The notes: a model not told the origin generated them from the sequence alone. 64,000 bases of DNA from Microbulbifer sp. ALW1 (GCF_009903625.1 NZ_CP047569.1:392001-456000), one strand, 5' to 3'. Shown: positions 51,088 to 59,334, numbered from the stretch's first letter. Made by a program: numbers and translations.

Positions 51088-51173
51088 TTGACACCTCCAC
51101 GTCAGTTAGATGGAGGTGTGTGCAAAAGCGGGTTAGGTTCCCGAGTAAGTTGCCCGGCCTTGTTAGGCTGGAC

Positions 51174-51539
51174 TTAGCAACCGTGGGTACGGTCAAACTC
51201 CTTTAGCTCTTGAGGTATTTCTCCGTAGATCTTTGCTCTTCTTATGGACTCTTTAGCTTTTGCCACTTTGCCCGAATCAATGTATCTACTGGCTTTTGAA
51301 ACGTGATACTCAAAGCGCTGCTTTCTTATGAGGCCGCCCTCATTTTGAAACCTATTTTCAGCGATCCAGAAACCAACAAATGTAATTGGAACGCCAAGCC
51401 AAATAAACCAATCGTTCTTTGTTAAGAATGCAACTCCGAAGGCTATAGAGAATGCGGCGATTACTGAAAAGGCAGCACCGATACACCCGATACCATTATT
51501 ACTCGAAGGTTGCCTGTATCCGTATCTTTTGTACCACAT
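51174..51539 (-). CDS. Cassette 7 membrane protein
   Basis: 121 residues. Two transmembrane helices (about 17-40 and 45-62), then a basic cytoplasmic helical tail (SKASRYIDSGKVAKAKESIRRAKIYG). No family recognised. ATG 11 bp after attC6. Confidence 0.72.
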   Translation of the reverse strand: MWYKRYGYRQPSSNNGIGCIGAAFSVIAAFSIAFGVAFLTKNDWFIWLGVPITFVGFWIAENRFQNEGGLIRKQRFEYHVSKASRYIDSGKVAKAKESIRRAKIYGEIPQELKEFDRTHGC

Positions 51540-51549
51540 CTCTAAATTA

Positions 51550-51667
51550 GCCTAACGCCGCGCTCAGCCGCGGACAATTTTGGGCGCTTTATGCGCGATA
51601 ATGGGAGCGCAGCGACCGCGCATAAAGTGCACAAAGTTGGCCGTCGGCCTGCAACGCATTGTCATGC
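51550..51667 (-). repeat. attC6, with altered R'' triplet
   Basis: 118 bp, ends GCATGAC and GTTAGGC on the minus strand. The usual AAC of the first box reads GAC, a change in a base triplet that is normally invariant. Inner arms (AATTTTGGGCGCTTTATGC and complement) are intact. Confidence 0.8.
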
Positions 51668-51668
51668 A

Positions 51669-52004
51669 TTACTTTCTCGAGAAGTAAAATGTAACGATCA
51701 TTGTTGTCAACGAGGCTATTAAGGGGAACATTTGTTCGAACCTTCCATCGTTGTTGATGTTAATAAATGCATATGAATAAAAAACCATTAGCACGACAAT
51801 AACAATTATGAAAGGTAGCCTGCCATTCAATCTTGATGTGAATGGTTCAAATTTTGCTTGCCCCTCACAAACGCTACACACAACAATTTTTGATCCAGAT
51901 TTTATTTTTGCTTTATCAAGACAAGTCCCACAGGATTGTCCATCATCAATTCGGCAAGCTCCCTTTTCTTCGCAGTGCCTGCATTCTATGGCTTTATATT
52001 CCAC
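51669..52004 (-). CDS. Cassette 6 zinc-ribbon membrane protein
   Basis: 111 residues, start GTG at 52004 with AGGAAAG upstream. The N-terminal half holds four CxxC/CxC-type cysteine groups (CRHCEEKGAC, CGTC, CSVC), like a DnaJ-type zinc ribbon. Two transmembrane helices follow (LPFIIVIVVLMVFYSYAF and MFPLIASLTTMIVTFYF). Function unknown. Confidence 0.72.
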   Translation of the reverse strand: MEYKAIECRHCEEKGACRIDDGQSCGTCLDKAKIKSGSKIVVCSVCEGQAKFEPFTSRLNGRLPFIIVIVVLMVFYSYAFININNDGRFEQMFPLIASLTTMIVTFYFSRK

Positions 52005-52018
52005 TTTTCTTTCCTATT

Positions 52019-52138
52019 GCATAACGCCCAGCGTAGGCGCAGCCAGCGCGGAGCTCCTTTTGTGTTAATGTTTGAGCGCCAGCGAGTAACACAAAAGGTG
52101 CGTAGCGTTGGCTGTCGCTCTGCCGCTGCTTGTTAGGC
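52019..52138 (-). repeat. attC5
   Basis: 120 bp, ends GCCTAAC and GTTATGC on the minus strand, a textbook attC. It is almost identical to attC1 along its whole length although the cassette genes are unrelated. Confidence 0.93.
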
Positions 52139-52150
52139 GGTTGTATGTAG

Positions 52151-52537
52151 TTATGGCACATAGACCGTGCCGATATCCACAACGTAGCCCCTATCAATCT
52201 CTGAAACCTGTGCCCCGAGCACAAGATCACTACGCCCCTCACCAACTGTCCAAAGGTCGATGAGTACGTCCCAGTGATTGCCCATGTAAATGCAGACAGA
52301 TGATTCCCAGGTTTCATCCGGCAATGGTATGAGTCTTTCCCCGTAATCTTGGATGTAATCTTTAATATGCCTAGCAGTTTCAGTAGAGATTGAAGATACA
52401 CCTTCGATCCCTCCTGAGATTTGGTAGTCTTTTTTTACAAAACAATCTACGACGCTCGAAAATAGAGGACGCCATACAGTTGGTATAGGACCTTCAATCT
52501 CATCGTTCTTTGTTACAGGTACTTGAGTGAAAACCAC
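52151..52537 (-). CDS. Cassette 5 hypothetical protein
   Basis: 128 residues, start GTG at 52537. Soluble. The C-terminal half (WESSVCIYMGNHWDVLIDLWTVGEGRSDLVLGAQV...) resembles the small DUF7668-type domain often met in cassettes and toxin-immunity loci; I am unsure of this match. Nothing about partners can be said from context. Confidence 0.7.
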   Translation of the reverse strand: MVFTQVPVTKNDEIEGPIPTVWRPLFSSVVDCFVKKDYQISGGIEGVSSISTETARHIKDYIQDYGERLIPLPDETWESSVCIYMGNHWDVLIDLWTVGEGRSDLVLGAQVSEIDRGYVVDIGTVYVP

Positions 52538-52559
52538 GTTACTTTCTCGGTGTATTGCC

Positions 52560-52703
52560 GCCTAACGCCCACAACAGGGGCGACCAATGCTATGCACATT
52601 TTGTGCAAAACTGGGAGCGCAGCGACCCGCACAAAATGTGCATAGCGATGGGCGTCCCGCGGAGGCCCGAAGGGCCGCAGCATTCTGCTTGCGTTTGTTA
52701 GGC
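52560..52703 (-). repeat. attC4
   Basis: 144 bp, ends GCCTAAC and GTTAGGC. It belongs to the same sub-family as attC7 and attC8 (shared CTGGGAGCGCAGCGACC centre). Confidence 0.92.
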
Positions 52704-53090
52704 ATTGCCCACCTTGCGCAAACGGAAAAAACATGAGAGCCCTGTCACCAATGGACAGGACATGCAAAAAATTATCACGATTGGCACTATAGGGTTTTTT
52801 ATACCCATTTTGAAAAGCGCCAGAAGGCCAAATAATACTGAGAGAAAACCAAATATTAGTAAAACTTTAATCCGATTTGCCATATTAGAATTAAAATATG
52901 CGGACTTTTTGCTGGCAAGTACAAGACCAAGAACCCCAAGTAAACCGAATGTATAGCTAAGGATGGTGAGATTGTTGGTCCAGCTATGAAAACCTCTAAA
53001 CAATTGCGTGATCAACACGTATACATATGGCGCACCAAACACGATCATTGGCGCTATGGGTAGTATTGACGCTAAAACTTTCAGATCCAT
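52698..53090 (-). CDS. Cassette 4 integral membrane protein
   Basis: 130 residues with four hydrophobic helices (ASILPIAPMIVFGAPYVYVL; LTILSYTFGLLGVLGLVLA; VLLIFGFLSVLFGLLAL; IVPIVIIFCMSCPLVTGLSC). No family recognised. Confidence 0.72.
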   Translation of the reverse strand: MDLKVLASILPIAPMIVFGAPYVYVLITQLFRGFHSWTNNLTILSYTFGLLGVLGLVLASKKSAYFNSNMANRIKVLLIFGFLSVLFGLLALFKMGIKNPIVPIVIIFCMSCPLVTGLSCFFRLRKVGNA

Positions 53091-53096
53091 CTGCTT

Positions 53097-53171
53097 GCCT
53101 AACGCCTCAAACGGGGGCGCGCGTTAGCGTGTCCCTGCCCGAAGGGCACTTGCTGGTTTGAATTGTTAGGG
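53097..53171 (-). repeat. attC3
   Basis: 75 bp, ends CCCTAAC and GTTAGGC. A short attC with inner arms around CCCTTCGGGCAGGG. Confidence 0.8.
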
Positions 53172-53173
53172 CC

Positions 53174-53614
53174 TTAATCTCTAGGTGTGCACGATATTTC
53201 ATTATTGTACTTCCCTGACCATGACCGAAACCTGATGATATTTGCGTAAGGATAATCTTCATTAGATGTGGGCAATTCATTAAAGGGCAGAAGATTAGAC
53301 CCACACCATTGATCATCTCGCCAATAGCTTACGACTGCACGATCGCCAGATATTAGTTTTTTGATAAAAGATGCCGCATCTTCATCTTCGGGATCTATGA
53401 AGTCGTAGAAATGAGCGTGATATGCGTCAAATGCTACCGTAACCTCACCCCGAAATGTATCCACACTCAAGGGGTGATCTTCATCTCCCGACGGATTCGG
53501 TATCTTAGCTGAAAACACAACCTCATCTTCATCCATTGCGGTGGAGCAGAATTCCTCCCACTTGGGAAATTCTTGGATAAATTGTGTTTTAACTTTCTTC
53601 GAAAACTCATCCAT
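53174..53614 (-). CDS. Cassette 3 hypothetical protein
   Basis: 146 residues from the ATG at 53614 (MDEFSKKVKTQF), 18 bp past attC2; an ATG at 53656 lies within the attC. Acidic and soluble (DEDEVVFSAKIPNPSGDEDHPL...). The composition is like that of immunity proteins, but no domain is recognised. Confidence 0.72.
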   Translation of the reverse strand: MDEFSKKVKTQFIQEFPKWEEFCSTAMDEDEVVFSAKIPNPSGDEDHPLSVDTFRGEVTVAFDAYHAHFYDFIDPEDEDAASFIKKLISGDRAVVSYWRDDQWCGSNLLPFNELPTSNEDYPYANIIRFRSWSGKYNNEISCTPRD

Positions 53615-53632
53615 ATCTTCGTTCTGCCGTAG

Positions 53633-53704
53633 CCCTAACGCCGCGCTCTGCGGCAAATTTGGAGCGCAGCGGAAAATTTGTCCGACAGCAGCGCCTTGTT
53701 AGCT
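53633..53704 (-). repeat. attC2
   Basis: 72 bp, the shortest complete site; ends AGCTAAC and GTTAGGG. Inner arms GCTGCGCTCCAAATTT / AAATTTTCCGCTGCGC type pair well. Confidence 0.85.
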
Positions 53705-54388
53705 GTGGCCACAACTCGACTCCCATGACTGGACTTGTGATTTTACTGCATCTTGGATTTTTGCCCTAAGAGCCATGTTGTATTCGCTGATTTTATATTG
53801 ATAACGAATACCTTTGTAATCAAGATCTATACGACAATCGTAGCTGCCTACAAGCTCGCCGCAATGGCCAACATACCACGATGGCTCAAAACCATTTTTG
53901 GGAGCTCTTTCAGGAGGGCTCATGACAAAGTGCCAAGGGCCTATGGCCTTTTCGAAATGATAGACTTTGTATAAGCCCGTTTTTTTGTCTTGTTCTATGG
54001 CTGGCTTTTTGAGTTCGCTATAAATGTTCCAAGCCTTTTTGGCCAGAGCATGAGGATCAGAGAAAGAAGACTTAGGATAGACTATGCCTCTAATATCGTG
54101 AGGCACTGCTGGATTATATTTATTTGCATGACTCACAACATAGCCTTGAACTAGCTTAGCCATGTCACTAGCGGGGATATACACAAGTTGCTCACCATGA
54201 GATTCGTCTAGCTGGTCTTTTACTGGAGCTAAAAGAGCGTCGGTAAAAGAAGTATCAGGTGAATACCTTGCTGGATAGCAAATAGTGGTTCCATCAAGAG
54301 TAACTTTGATAAGGTTTTCTGCATGGCTTGTGATGCCAGTCAAAAGCATTGCCATAGTTACAGCTAATCTTTTATATCCTTGCACCAT
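53699..54388 (-). CDS. Cassette 2 secreted protein
   Basis: 229 residues, the largest cassette gene. Signal peptide (LAVTMAMLLTGITSHA, cleavage near 23), then a globular domain with four cysteines in the last 70 residues (GHCGELVGSYDCRIDL ... SSCGHS) and TICY near residue 37. No family recognised. Start ATG 12 bp after attC1. Confidence 0.75.
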   Translation of the reverse strand: MVQGYKRLAVTMAMLLTGITSHAENLIKVTLDGTTICYPARYSPDTSFTDALLAPVKDQLDESHGEQLVYIPASDMAKLVQGYVVSHANKYNPAVPHDIRGIVYPKSSFSDPHALAKKAWNIYSELKKPAIEQDKKTGLYKVYHFEKAIGPWHFVMSPPERAPKNGFEPSWYVGHCGELVGSYDCRIDLDYKGIRYQYKISEYNMALRAKIQDAVKSQVQSWESSCGHS

Positions 54389-54400
54389 ACTCTCTCTTAC

Positions 54401-54520
54401 AGCTAACGCCCAGCGCAGGCGCAGCCAGCGCGGAGCACCTTTTGTGTTAATGTTTGAGCGCCAGCGAGTAACACAAAAGGTGCGTAGCGTTGGCTGTCGC
54501 TCTGCCGCTGATTGTTAACC
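54401..54520 (-). repeat. attC1
   Basis: 120 bp, ends GGTTAAC and GTTAGCT on the minus strand; the stop of cassette 1 is in the first box. Nearly identical to attC5 (52019-52138). Confidence 0.92.
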
Positions 54521-54988
54521 TTTTGGTACTATGTCGTAGGGGCTGACCACTAAGCTAAACTTGGTTTCGCCACCAGTTTGGCTTTTATATGCCTCACATA
54601 TGCCTGTAATTTCGCCACCCTTTATCTCTAAAGAGCTTTGGCGAAACGATGCTATTGGAGATGGGCAGAGTTGGCGAAGGCCTACCAACCTGTACTTTGG
54701 TTCCCCAATCTTTTGAAAAGGCGGCTGATCAGCAGTTCTGAACTCGGGTTTATAGACGGCAACATATTGCTGAAAGTTATTGCCTCCACGAAATCCTTCG
54801 AGTGAGAACGTAGCAACAATAAAACCCTTTTCTTCACCCTCTTTTAGAGAAACCGACTTTTTCACCAGCACTGCGCTTTGATCTGATAGTAGCTCAGAAA
54901 GTACCTGTATTTCCTTCTCAACGCTGCTACCTGCGGATGCAGCTAAAGAGAAAAATACCAAGATACTAAAAATTCCGAATTTCAACAT
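54515..54988 (-). CDS. Cassette 1 secreted protein
   Basis: 157 residues, first gene of the array by reading direction. Signal peptide (ILVFFSLAASA, cleavage before GSS), then a domain with two cysteines (LRQLCPSP, GICEAYK). No family recognised. ATG lies 17 bp after a GTTAACC box at 55006-55012 that looks like the cassette insertion point. Confidence 0.75.
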   Translation of the reverse strand: MLKFGIFSILVFFSLAASAGSSVEKEIQVLSELLSDQSAVLVKKSVSLKEGEEKGFIVATFSLEGFRGGNNFQQYVAVYKPEFRTADQPPFQKIGEPKYRLVGLRQLCPSPIASFRQSSLEIKGGEITGICEAYKSQTGGETKFSLVVSPYDIVPKG

Positions 54989-55012
54989 ACTACTTGCTCT
55001 AGTGAGGTTAAC

Positions 55013-55115
55013 AGTTTATTCAAAAGCTCCAGATATAGACATAATTCCTATATCTAGGCATCTCATGCCCACATATAACAATTGTGTACACATATAGCCA
55101 TATACCTCAGGCTGT
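55013..55115. other. AT-rich region upstream of the first cassette
   Basis: 103 bp with a perfect inverted repeat AGATATAG-N9-CTATATCT (55031-55055) and a smaller one GGCAT-CTC-ATGCC (55057-55069), within repeated ATATAG/CTATAT motifs. It is where an attI site and cassette promoter would be expected. I cannot identify either with confidence. Confidence 0.5.
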
Positions 55116-55502
55116 CTATATGCCTACATCTAGACATTGATCAACCAGGCCTTCGACAATGCGGTGATCTATATTCAGCCGGCTAACCAGGTGACGCTTC
55201 GCTACCCAGGCTTTTGCCATCCTGCTCCAGCGGCCGCCAATCCGGCGAATTTCATTACGGAGTTCGAGTTCTTCGTATGCGATTTTGATTGCGACCCAGT
55301 CTTCGCCGACCTTCTCGGGTCGCTGTTCTCGGCCTTTCTGCTGGTAGGCTTCCCGTTGCGCCACTATGATTTCCACTGTGGTGTAAACGGTACTTTTACA
55401 GGGTGATCTCCGGTATCGCACCGCGCAAAGCTGATCACCGTATTTTTCCTGGTAACGTTTGCTGCCGTCCTGGCCGGGCCTGATTGTTTTTATGATTTCC
55501 AT
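55116..55502 (-). CDS. Small protein of the kind found in integrase/IS91-type modules
   Basis: 128 residues with a good GGGAGGG ribosome site before the ATG. The start IKTIRPGQDGSKRYQEKYGDQL, then CAVRYRR, matches my memory of a small protein usually encoded next to a tyrosine recombinase and an IS91-family transposase. No recombinase or transposase follows, so it may be a remnant. Function unknown. Confidence 0.6.
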   Translation of the reverse strand: MEIIKTIRPGQDGSKRYQEKYGDQLCAVRYRRSPCKSTVYTTVEIIVAQREAYQQKGREQRPEKVGEDWVAIKIAYEELELRNEIRRIGGRWSRMAKAWVAKRHLVSRLNIDHRIVEGLVDQCLDVGI

Positions 55503-55542
55503 ACGCCCTCCCTGGCGTTGCTAATTGTCGCTAGTAGGCCAC

Positions 55543-57006
55543 TTAAAGGCCTAGTGCACTCCAGATTTCATCCACTTTTTTGGTTACGTCAGGGTCTTTT
55601 ACAATCGGCCGCCCCCACTCCCGGGTGGTTTCGCCTTCCCATTTATTGGTGGCATCAAACCCGATTTTGGATCCGAGGCCGGATACCGGGGATGCGAAGT
55701 CGAGGTAGTCGATGGGTGTGTTTTCTACCATCACGGTATCGCGCGCGGGGTCCATTCTGGTGGTCATGGCCCAGATCACATCCTTCCAGTCGCGCGCATT
55801 GACGTCGTCATCGGTGACGATGACAAACTTGGTGTACATAAACTGCCGCAGGAAGGACCAGACGCCCATCATCACGCGCTTTGCGTGGCCAGGGTACTGC
55901 TTCTTCATGGTGACGACGGCGAGGCGGTAGGAACAGCCTTCCGGTGGCAGGTAAAAGTCGACGATTTCCGGGAACTGCTTGCGCAAGATGGGCACGAAGA
56001 CTTCATTCAGCGCTTCGCCCAACACCGCAGGCTCGTCCGGCGGACGGCCGGTGTAGGTGCTGTGGTAGATGGGATCTTTGCGGTGGGTGATTTTCTCCAC
56101 CGTGAATACCGGGAAGCTGTCCACTTCGTTGTAGTAACCGGTGTGGTCGCCGTAGGGGCCTTCATCGGCCATATCATCGGGGTAGATATAGCCCTCCAGC
56201 ACGTATTCGGCACTAGCGGGCACCTGCAGGTTGCTGAGCTTGGCTTCGGCCACTTCGGTTTTTGCACCTCGCAACAGTCCGGCGAAGGCGTATTCGGAGA
56301 GGGTATCCGGTACCGGGGTGACCGCACCAAGGATGGTGGCGGGGTCGGCGCCGAGGGCAACGGCAACCGGAAAGGGTTCGCCGGGGAATTTCAGCTGCCA
56401 CTCACGAAAGTCCAGAGCACCGCCACGGTGGGAAAGCCAGCGCATGATGAGACGGTTCTTGCCGATCAATTGCATGCGGTAGATACCCAGGTTCTGCCGC
56501 TTCTTTTCCGGCCCGCGGGTGATCACCAGTGGCCAGGTCACCAGTGGCGCGGCATCGCCGGGCCAGCAGGTCTGTATTGGTAGCTTGGTCAGATCTACTT
56601 CGTCCGCCTGTAACTCGAATTGCTGGCATTCGGCTTTGCTCACTACCTTCGGGCCCATGTTCATGACCTGCTTGAACACCGGGAGCTTCTCCCAGGCGTC
56701 TCTTAGCCCTTCCGGTGGCTGAGGCTCTTTAAGGAAGGCGAGTAGTTCACCCACTTCCCGCAGCTCACTGACACTTTCACGGCCCATACCCAGCGCCACC
56801 CGCTCGGGGGTACCAAACAGGTTAGCGAGTACCGGGGTGTCGTAGCCGATGGGGTTTTCAAACAACAGTGCGGGGCCACCGGCACGTAGTACGCGATCGG
56901 CGATTTCTGTCATTTCGAGGACGGGGCTGACGGGGTGCTTGATGCGCTTGAGCAATCCGCGCTTTTCCAGCAGGCGGATGAAGTCACGCAGGTCTTTGTA
57001 TTTCAT
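55543..57006 (-). CDS. ubiD: 4-hydroxy-3-polyprenylbenzoate decarboxylase
   Basis: 487 residues, usual length. It removes the carboxyl group of the ubiquinone precursor using prenylated FMN made by UbiX. Typical segments are [52 protein letters not shown] (catalytic Glu in the [11 protein letters not shown] part) and [18 protein letters not shown]. Linked to rho and trxA as in pseudomonads. Confidence 0.97.
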   Translation of the reverse strand: MKYKDLRDFIRLLEKRGLLKRIKHPVSPVLEMTEIADRVLRAGGPALLFENPIGYDTPVLANLFGTPERVALGMGRESVSELREVGELLAFLKEPQPPEGLRDAWEKLPVFKQVMNMGPKVVSKAECQQFELQADEVDLTKLPIQTCWPGDAAPLVTWPLVITRGPEKKRQNLGIYRMQLIGKNRLIMRWLSHRGGALDFREWQLKFPGEPFPVAVALGADPATILGAVTPVPDTLSEYAFAGLLRGAKTEVAEAKLSNLQVPASAEYVLEGYIYPDDMADEGPYGDHTGYYNEVDSFPVFTVEKITHRKDPIYHSTYTGRPPDEPAVLGEALNEVFVPILRKQFPEIVDFYLPPEGCSYRLAVVTMKKQYPGHAKRVMMGVWSFLRQFMYTKFVIVTDDDVNARDWKDVIWAMTTRMDPARDTVMVENTPIDYLDFASPVSGLGSKIGFDATNKWEGETTREWGRPIVKDPDVTKKVDEIWSALGL

Positions 57007-57197
57007 GTTTTACCGGTCGACCAGAAAATTCAGCGGCCAGTGTAAAACAGACAGGTCCAAATAGGGAAAAATGGGAAATTCGGGAAAAAAGAACTGCCGC
57101 GCCAGGGTAAAACCAAGCGGGTAAGGGGTGGGGGAGGAAGTTGAACAACCCGCAGCGGCGCTGCGGGCTGCCGGACTTCTAGACGGTACAGCCTGTC

Positions 57198-57467
57198 TTA
57201 GAAGCGAGGACGACGCGGACGGTCTTCGCGCGGCTTGGCTTCGTTAACACGGATGTTACGGCCAGACAGCGGCTGATCATTCATTTCTTCGATAGCCTTA
57301 CGCGCTTCGTCGTCGTTCGGCATTTCTACGAAACCAAAACCTTTAGAACGGCCAGTTTCCCGGTCAGTGATTACAGTAGCCCGGGAGATTTCACCGAACG
57401 CACCAAATGCTTCGTGCAGTTCGTCAGAGGTTACGCCGTAGGCCAGATTTCCGATATAGATATTCAC
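57198..57467 (-). CDS. RRM-domain RNA-binding protein
   Basis: 89 residues, one RNA-recognition motif: RNP2 NIYIGNLAY at the start and RNP1 RSKGFGFVEM near residue 40-49. A short basic tail (REDRPRRPRF) follows. Small bacterial proteins of this type bind RNA and are often cold- or stress-induced. It has its own promoter and a leader of about 157 nt. Confidence 0.93.
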   Translation of the reverse strand: MNIYIGNLAYGVTSDELHEAFGAFGEISRATVITDRETGRSKGFGFVEMPNDDEARKAIEEMNDQPLSGRNIRVNEAKPREDRPRRPRF

Positions 57468-57623
57468 AAAAAAGTCTCACTAGAGTCAGTGGGCTGTCGA
57501 GCAATTCACAAATGGTAACCAGCTCCACCGAGTTATCCACTTGAGACTGGTCCAGGGTCAGGCGACTTCCCAGCCACCTGGGACCAATTCTTTACACGCT
57601 GAAATACTGTTCAACGCGACAAT
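57468..57623 (-). promoter_or_regulatory. Structured 5' leader of the RRM gene
   Basis: About 157 nt lie between the predicted start of transcription (near 57624) and the ATG at 57467. A hairpin (57549-57556 with 57577-57585, one bulged base) lies in the leader. Long leaders in cold-shock RNA-binding genes often control translation by folding; that role here is an inference. Confidence 0.45.
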
Positions 57624-57630
57624 GTTGGCC

Positions 57631-57659
57631 TTTATATGCCTAACGGCAGGCCTTTTCAA
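57631..57659 (-). promoter_or_regulatory. Sigma-70 promoter of the RRM gene
   Basis: On the minus strand: TTGAAA (57659-57654), 17-bp spacer, TATAAA (57636-57631). Close to consensus at both boxes with ideal spacing. Confidence 0.7.
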
Positions 57660-57723
57660 CTGTATTCGGCGTAATTTCCCGCCTCATTTGTCGCATTGCA
57701 AAATTCACCTAAGCAATGCAAAA

Positions 57724-57748
57724 AAGGCTGACGCGTATGGTCAGCCTT
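57724..57748. terminator. Terminator after rho
   Basis: AAGGCTGAC (57724-57732) and GTCAGCCTT (57740-57748) form a 9-bp stem, with A-rich and T-rich sides. It follows the rho stop by about 17 bp on the minus strand. Confidence 0.88.
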
Positions 57749-57764
57749 TTATTCTGAATTGGAA

Positions 57765-59024
57765 TTATTTCCGTTTCATGGAAAGGAAGAATTCATCGTT
57801 GGTCTTGAAGTCCTTGAGCTTGTCGATCAGGAATTCAGTGGCCGCGAGGTCTTCCATATCGTGCAGCAGCTTGCGCAGGATCCACACGCGCTGCAGTTCA
57901 CCTTCCGGCATCAGCAGCTCTTCGCGGCGGGTACCGGAGCGGCGCACATTGATGGCCGGGTAGACGCGCTTCTCGGCGATCTTACGGTCCAGTTGCAGCT
58001 CCATGTTACCGGTGCCTTTGAACTCCTCGAAGATCACTTCGTCCATCTTCGAGCCGGTGTCGACCAGTGCGGTGGCGATGATGGAAAGGCTGCCGCCCTC
58101 TTCGATATTACGCGCTGCACCAAAGAAGCGCTTCGGGCGCTCCAGAGCGTGTGCATCCACACCACCGGTCAGTACCTTGCCGGAGCTGGGCACGGTGGTG
58201 TTGTAGGCGCGGGCCAGACGGGTGATGGAGTCCAGCAGGATCACCACGTCCTTCTTGTGCTCTACCAGGCGCTTGGCTTTTTCGATCACCATTTCGGCCA
58301 CCTGTACGTGACGGGCCGGCGGCTCGTCGAAGGTGGAGGCAACCACTTCGCCGCGCACGGAACGCTGCATTTCGGTAACTTCCTCCGGGCGCTCGTCGAT
58401 CAGCAGGACGATCAGGTGGCACTCGGGGTTGTTGCGGGTAATGGCCTGGGCCATGTTCTGCAACATGATGGTTTTACCGGCCTTGGGCGGCGCCACAACC
58501 AACCCGCGCTGACCTTTGCCGATAGGGGCAACCAGGTCGATGATGCGGCCGATGAGGTCTTCAGAGGAACCGTTCCCGCACTCAAGGGTGAGGCGTTTGT
58601 TGGGGAACAGCGGGGTAAGGTTTTCGAACAGAATCTTGTTGCGGGCGTTTTCCGGCTTGTCGAAATTGATATCGCTGACTTTCAACAGAGCGAAGTAGCG
58701 TTCACCTTCTTTGGGGGGACGGATCTTGCCGGAAATGGAGTCGCCGGTGCGGAGGTTGAAGCGGCGGATCTGACTGGGAGAAACGTAGATATCATCGGGG
58801 CCGGCGAGGTAAGAAGAGTCGGCGGACCGAAGAAAACCGAATCCATCCTGAAGAATTTCCAATACGCCTTCGCCGTAAATGTCTTCGCCGCTTTTGGCGT
58901 GGCGCTTGAGGATATTGAAAATAATGTCCTGTTTGCGCGAGCGGGCGAGGTTTTCTAGCCCCATGCCCTTGGCGATTTCAATCAGTTCTTCAATGGGTTT
59001 GGTTTTTAATTCAGAAAGATTCAT
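57765..59024 (-). CDS. rho: Transcription termination factor Rho
   Basis: 419 residues, normal length. Hexameric RNA helicase. N-terminal Rho-N and cold-shock-like RNA-binding domain ([13 protein letters not shown] near 75), Walker A PPKAGKT near 180, [28 protein letters not shown] and the Q/R loops, with [20 protein letters not shown] near 290. Upstream lies a leader of about 300 nt, in line with rho autoregulation known elsewhere. Confidence 0.97.
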   Translation of the reverse strand: MNLSELKTKPIEELIEIAKGMGLENLARSRKQDIIFNILKRHAKSGEDIYGEGVLEILQDGFGFLRSADSSYLAGPDDIYVSPSQIRRFNLRTGDSISGKIRPPKEGERYFALLKVSDINFDKPENARNKILFENLTPLFPNKRLTLECGNGSSEDLIGRIIDLVAPIGKGQRGLVVAPPKAGKTIMLQNMAQAITRNNPECHLIVLLIDERPEEVTEMQRSVRGEVVASTFDEPPARHVQVAEMVIEKAKRLVEHKKDVVILLDSITRLARAYNTTVPSSGKVLTGGVDAHALERPKRFFGAARNIEEGGSLSIIATALVDTGSKMDEVIFEEFKGTGNMELQLDRKIAEKRVYPAINVRRSGTRREELLMPEGELQRVWILRKLLHDMEDLAATEFLIDKLKDFKTNDEFFLSMKRK

Positions 59025-59334
59025 ACCAATAGCTTTATTAAGGTTTCTTCTGTCAGTTGGCGCGGACGCACCGGAAGTTTCTGCGGGGGGATTTGAAAGT
59101 TCGATCTTGATATGCCCGTAACGGAATGCCGACGGATTTACTTGCCGTACACAACTCTTAATGGTTTGAATCGATCACCCGAAACGGTTTACCGCTCACA
59201 TTGGCCCACGCATAGGAAATGTGCGCCAGGGGGAGATAGTTCAACTTGAGGAGTTTGCGCCGGAGAGGCTGCGTCGGCAGCGGGTTGGCGACTTGGCTCA
59301 GGTCTGGACTGAACAGTTAATTTGATTACTAGGC
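59025..59334 (-). promoter_or_regulatory. Long 5' leader of rho
   Basis: About 304 nt between the predicted start of transcription (near 59328) and the rho ATG. I saw no clear small frame with a strong ribosome site. In several bacteria the rho leader contains a Rho-dependent attenuator, which fits this length. The remaining 59363-59483 shows no gene. Confidence 0.4.

Larger units (their letters stand above)
49892..51135 (-). mobile_element. IS3-family insertion sequence
   Basis: 1244 bp bounded by 22-bp inverted repeats with one mismatch: TAACCCGCTTTTG... at 49892-49913 and its complement at 51114-51135. It encodes the two overlapping-type frames orfA and orfB on the minus strand. I see no clear target-site duplication next to the repeats. 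The three bases outside each end are also nearly symmetric, so the exact ends are uncertain by about 3 bp. Confidence 0.92.
49765..51168 (-). repeat. attC7, split by the insertion sequence
   Basis: The part 51136-51168 starts, on the minus strand, with GCCTAACAAGGCCGGGCA, directly after the cassette 7 stop; the part 49765-49890 carries the remaining palindrome and ends with GTTAAAT. Joined together they match attC8 in plan, so the IS3-family element sits inside one attC. Confidence 0.8.
48566..55012 (-). mobile_element. Integron gene-cassette array without integrase
   Basis: Ten small genes on the minus strand. Nine of them are followed by an attC-like site that begins on the minus strand with a YYAAC-type box (commonly GCCTAAC) and ends with a GTTRRRY-type box (commonly GTTAGGC or GTTATGC). 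The inner parts of most sites are imperfect palindromes. Gene starts usually lie 13-22 bp after the preceding site (up to 46 bp), as in classical cassettes. Reading direction puts the first cassette at the right end near 55.0 kb. No tyrosine recombinase of the IntI type is encoded in the window. An IS3-family element (49892-51135) has split one attC. Confidence 0.92.

Noticed and set aside
53615..53656. Upstream ATG for cassette 3
   Set aside because: It lies inside attC2; the ATG at 53614 has the usual spacing.
48566..55012. Classical CRISPR array
   Set aside because: The repeats are attC sites of varied length with genes between them, not short equal repeats and spacers.
55013..55115. A true attI site upstream of cassette 1
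   Set aside because: Only one GTT-type box and AT-rich inverted repeats are seen; no integrase and no recognisable attI direct repeats, so I list it as a possibility, not a feature.
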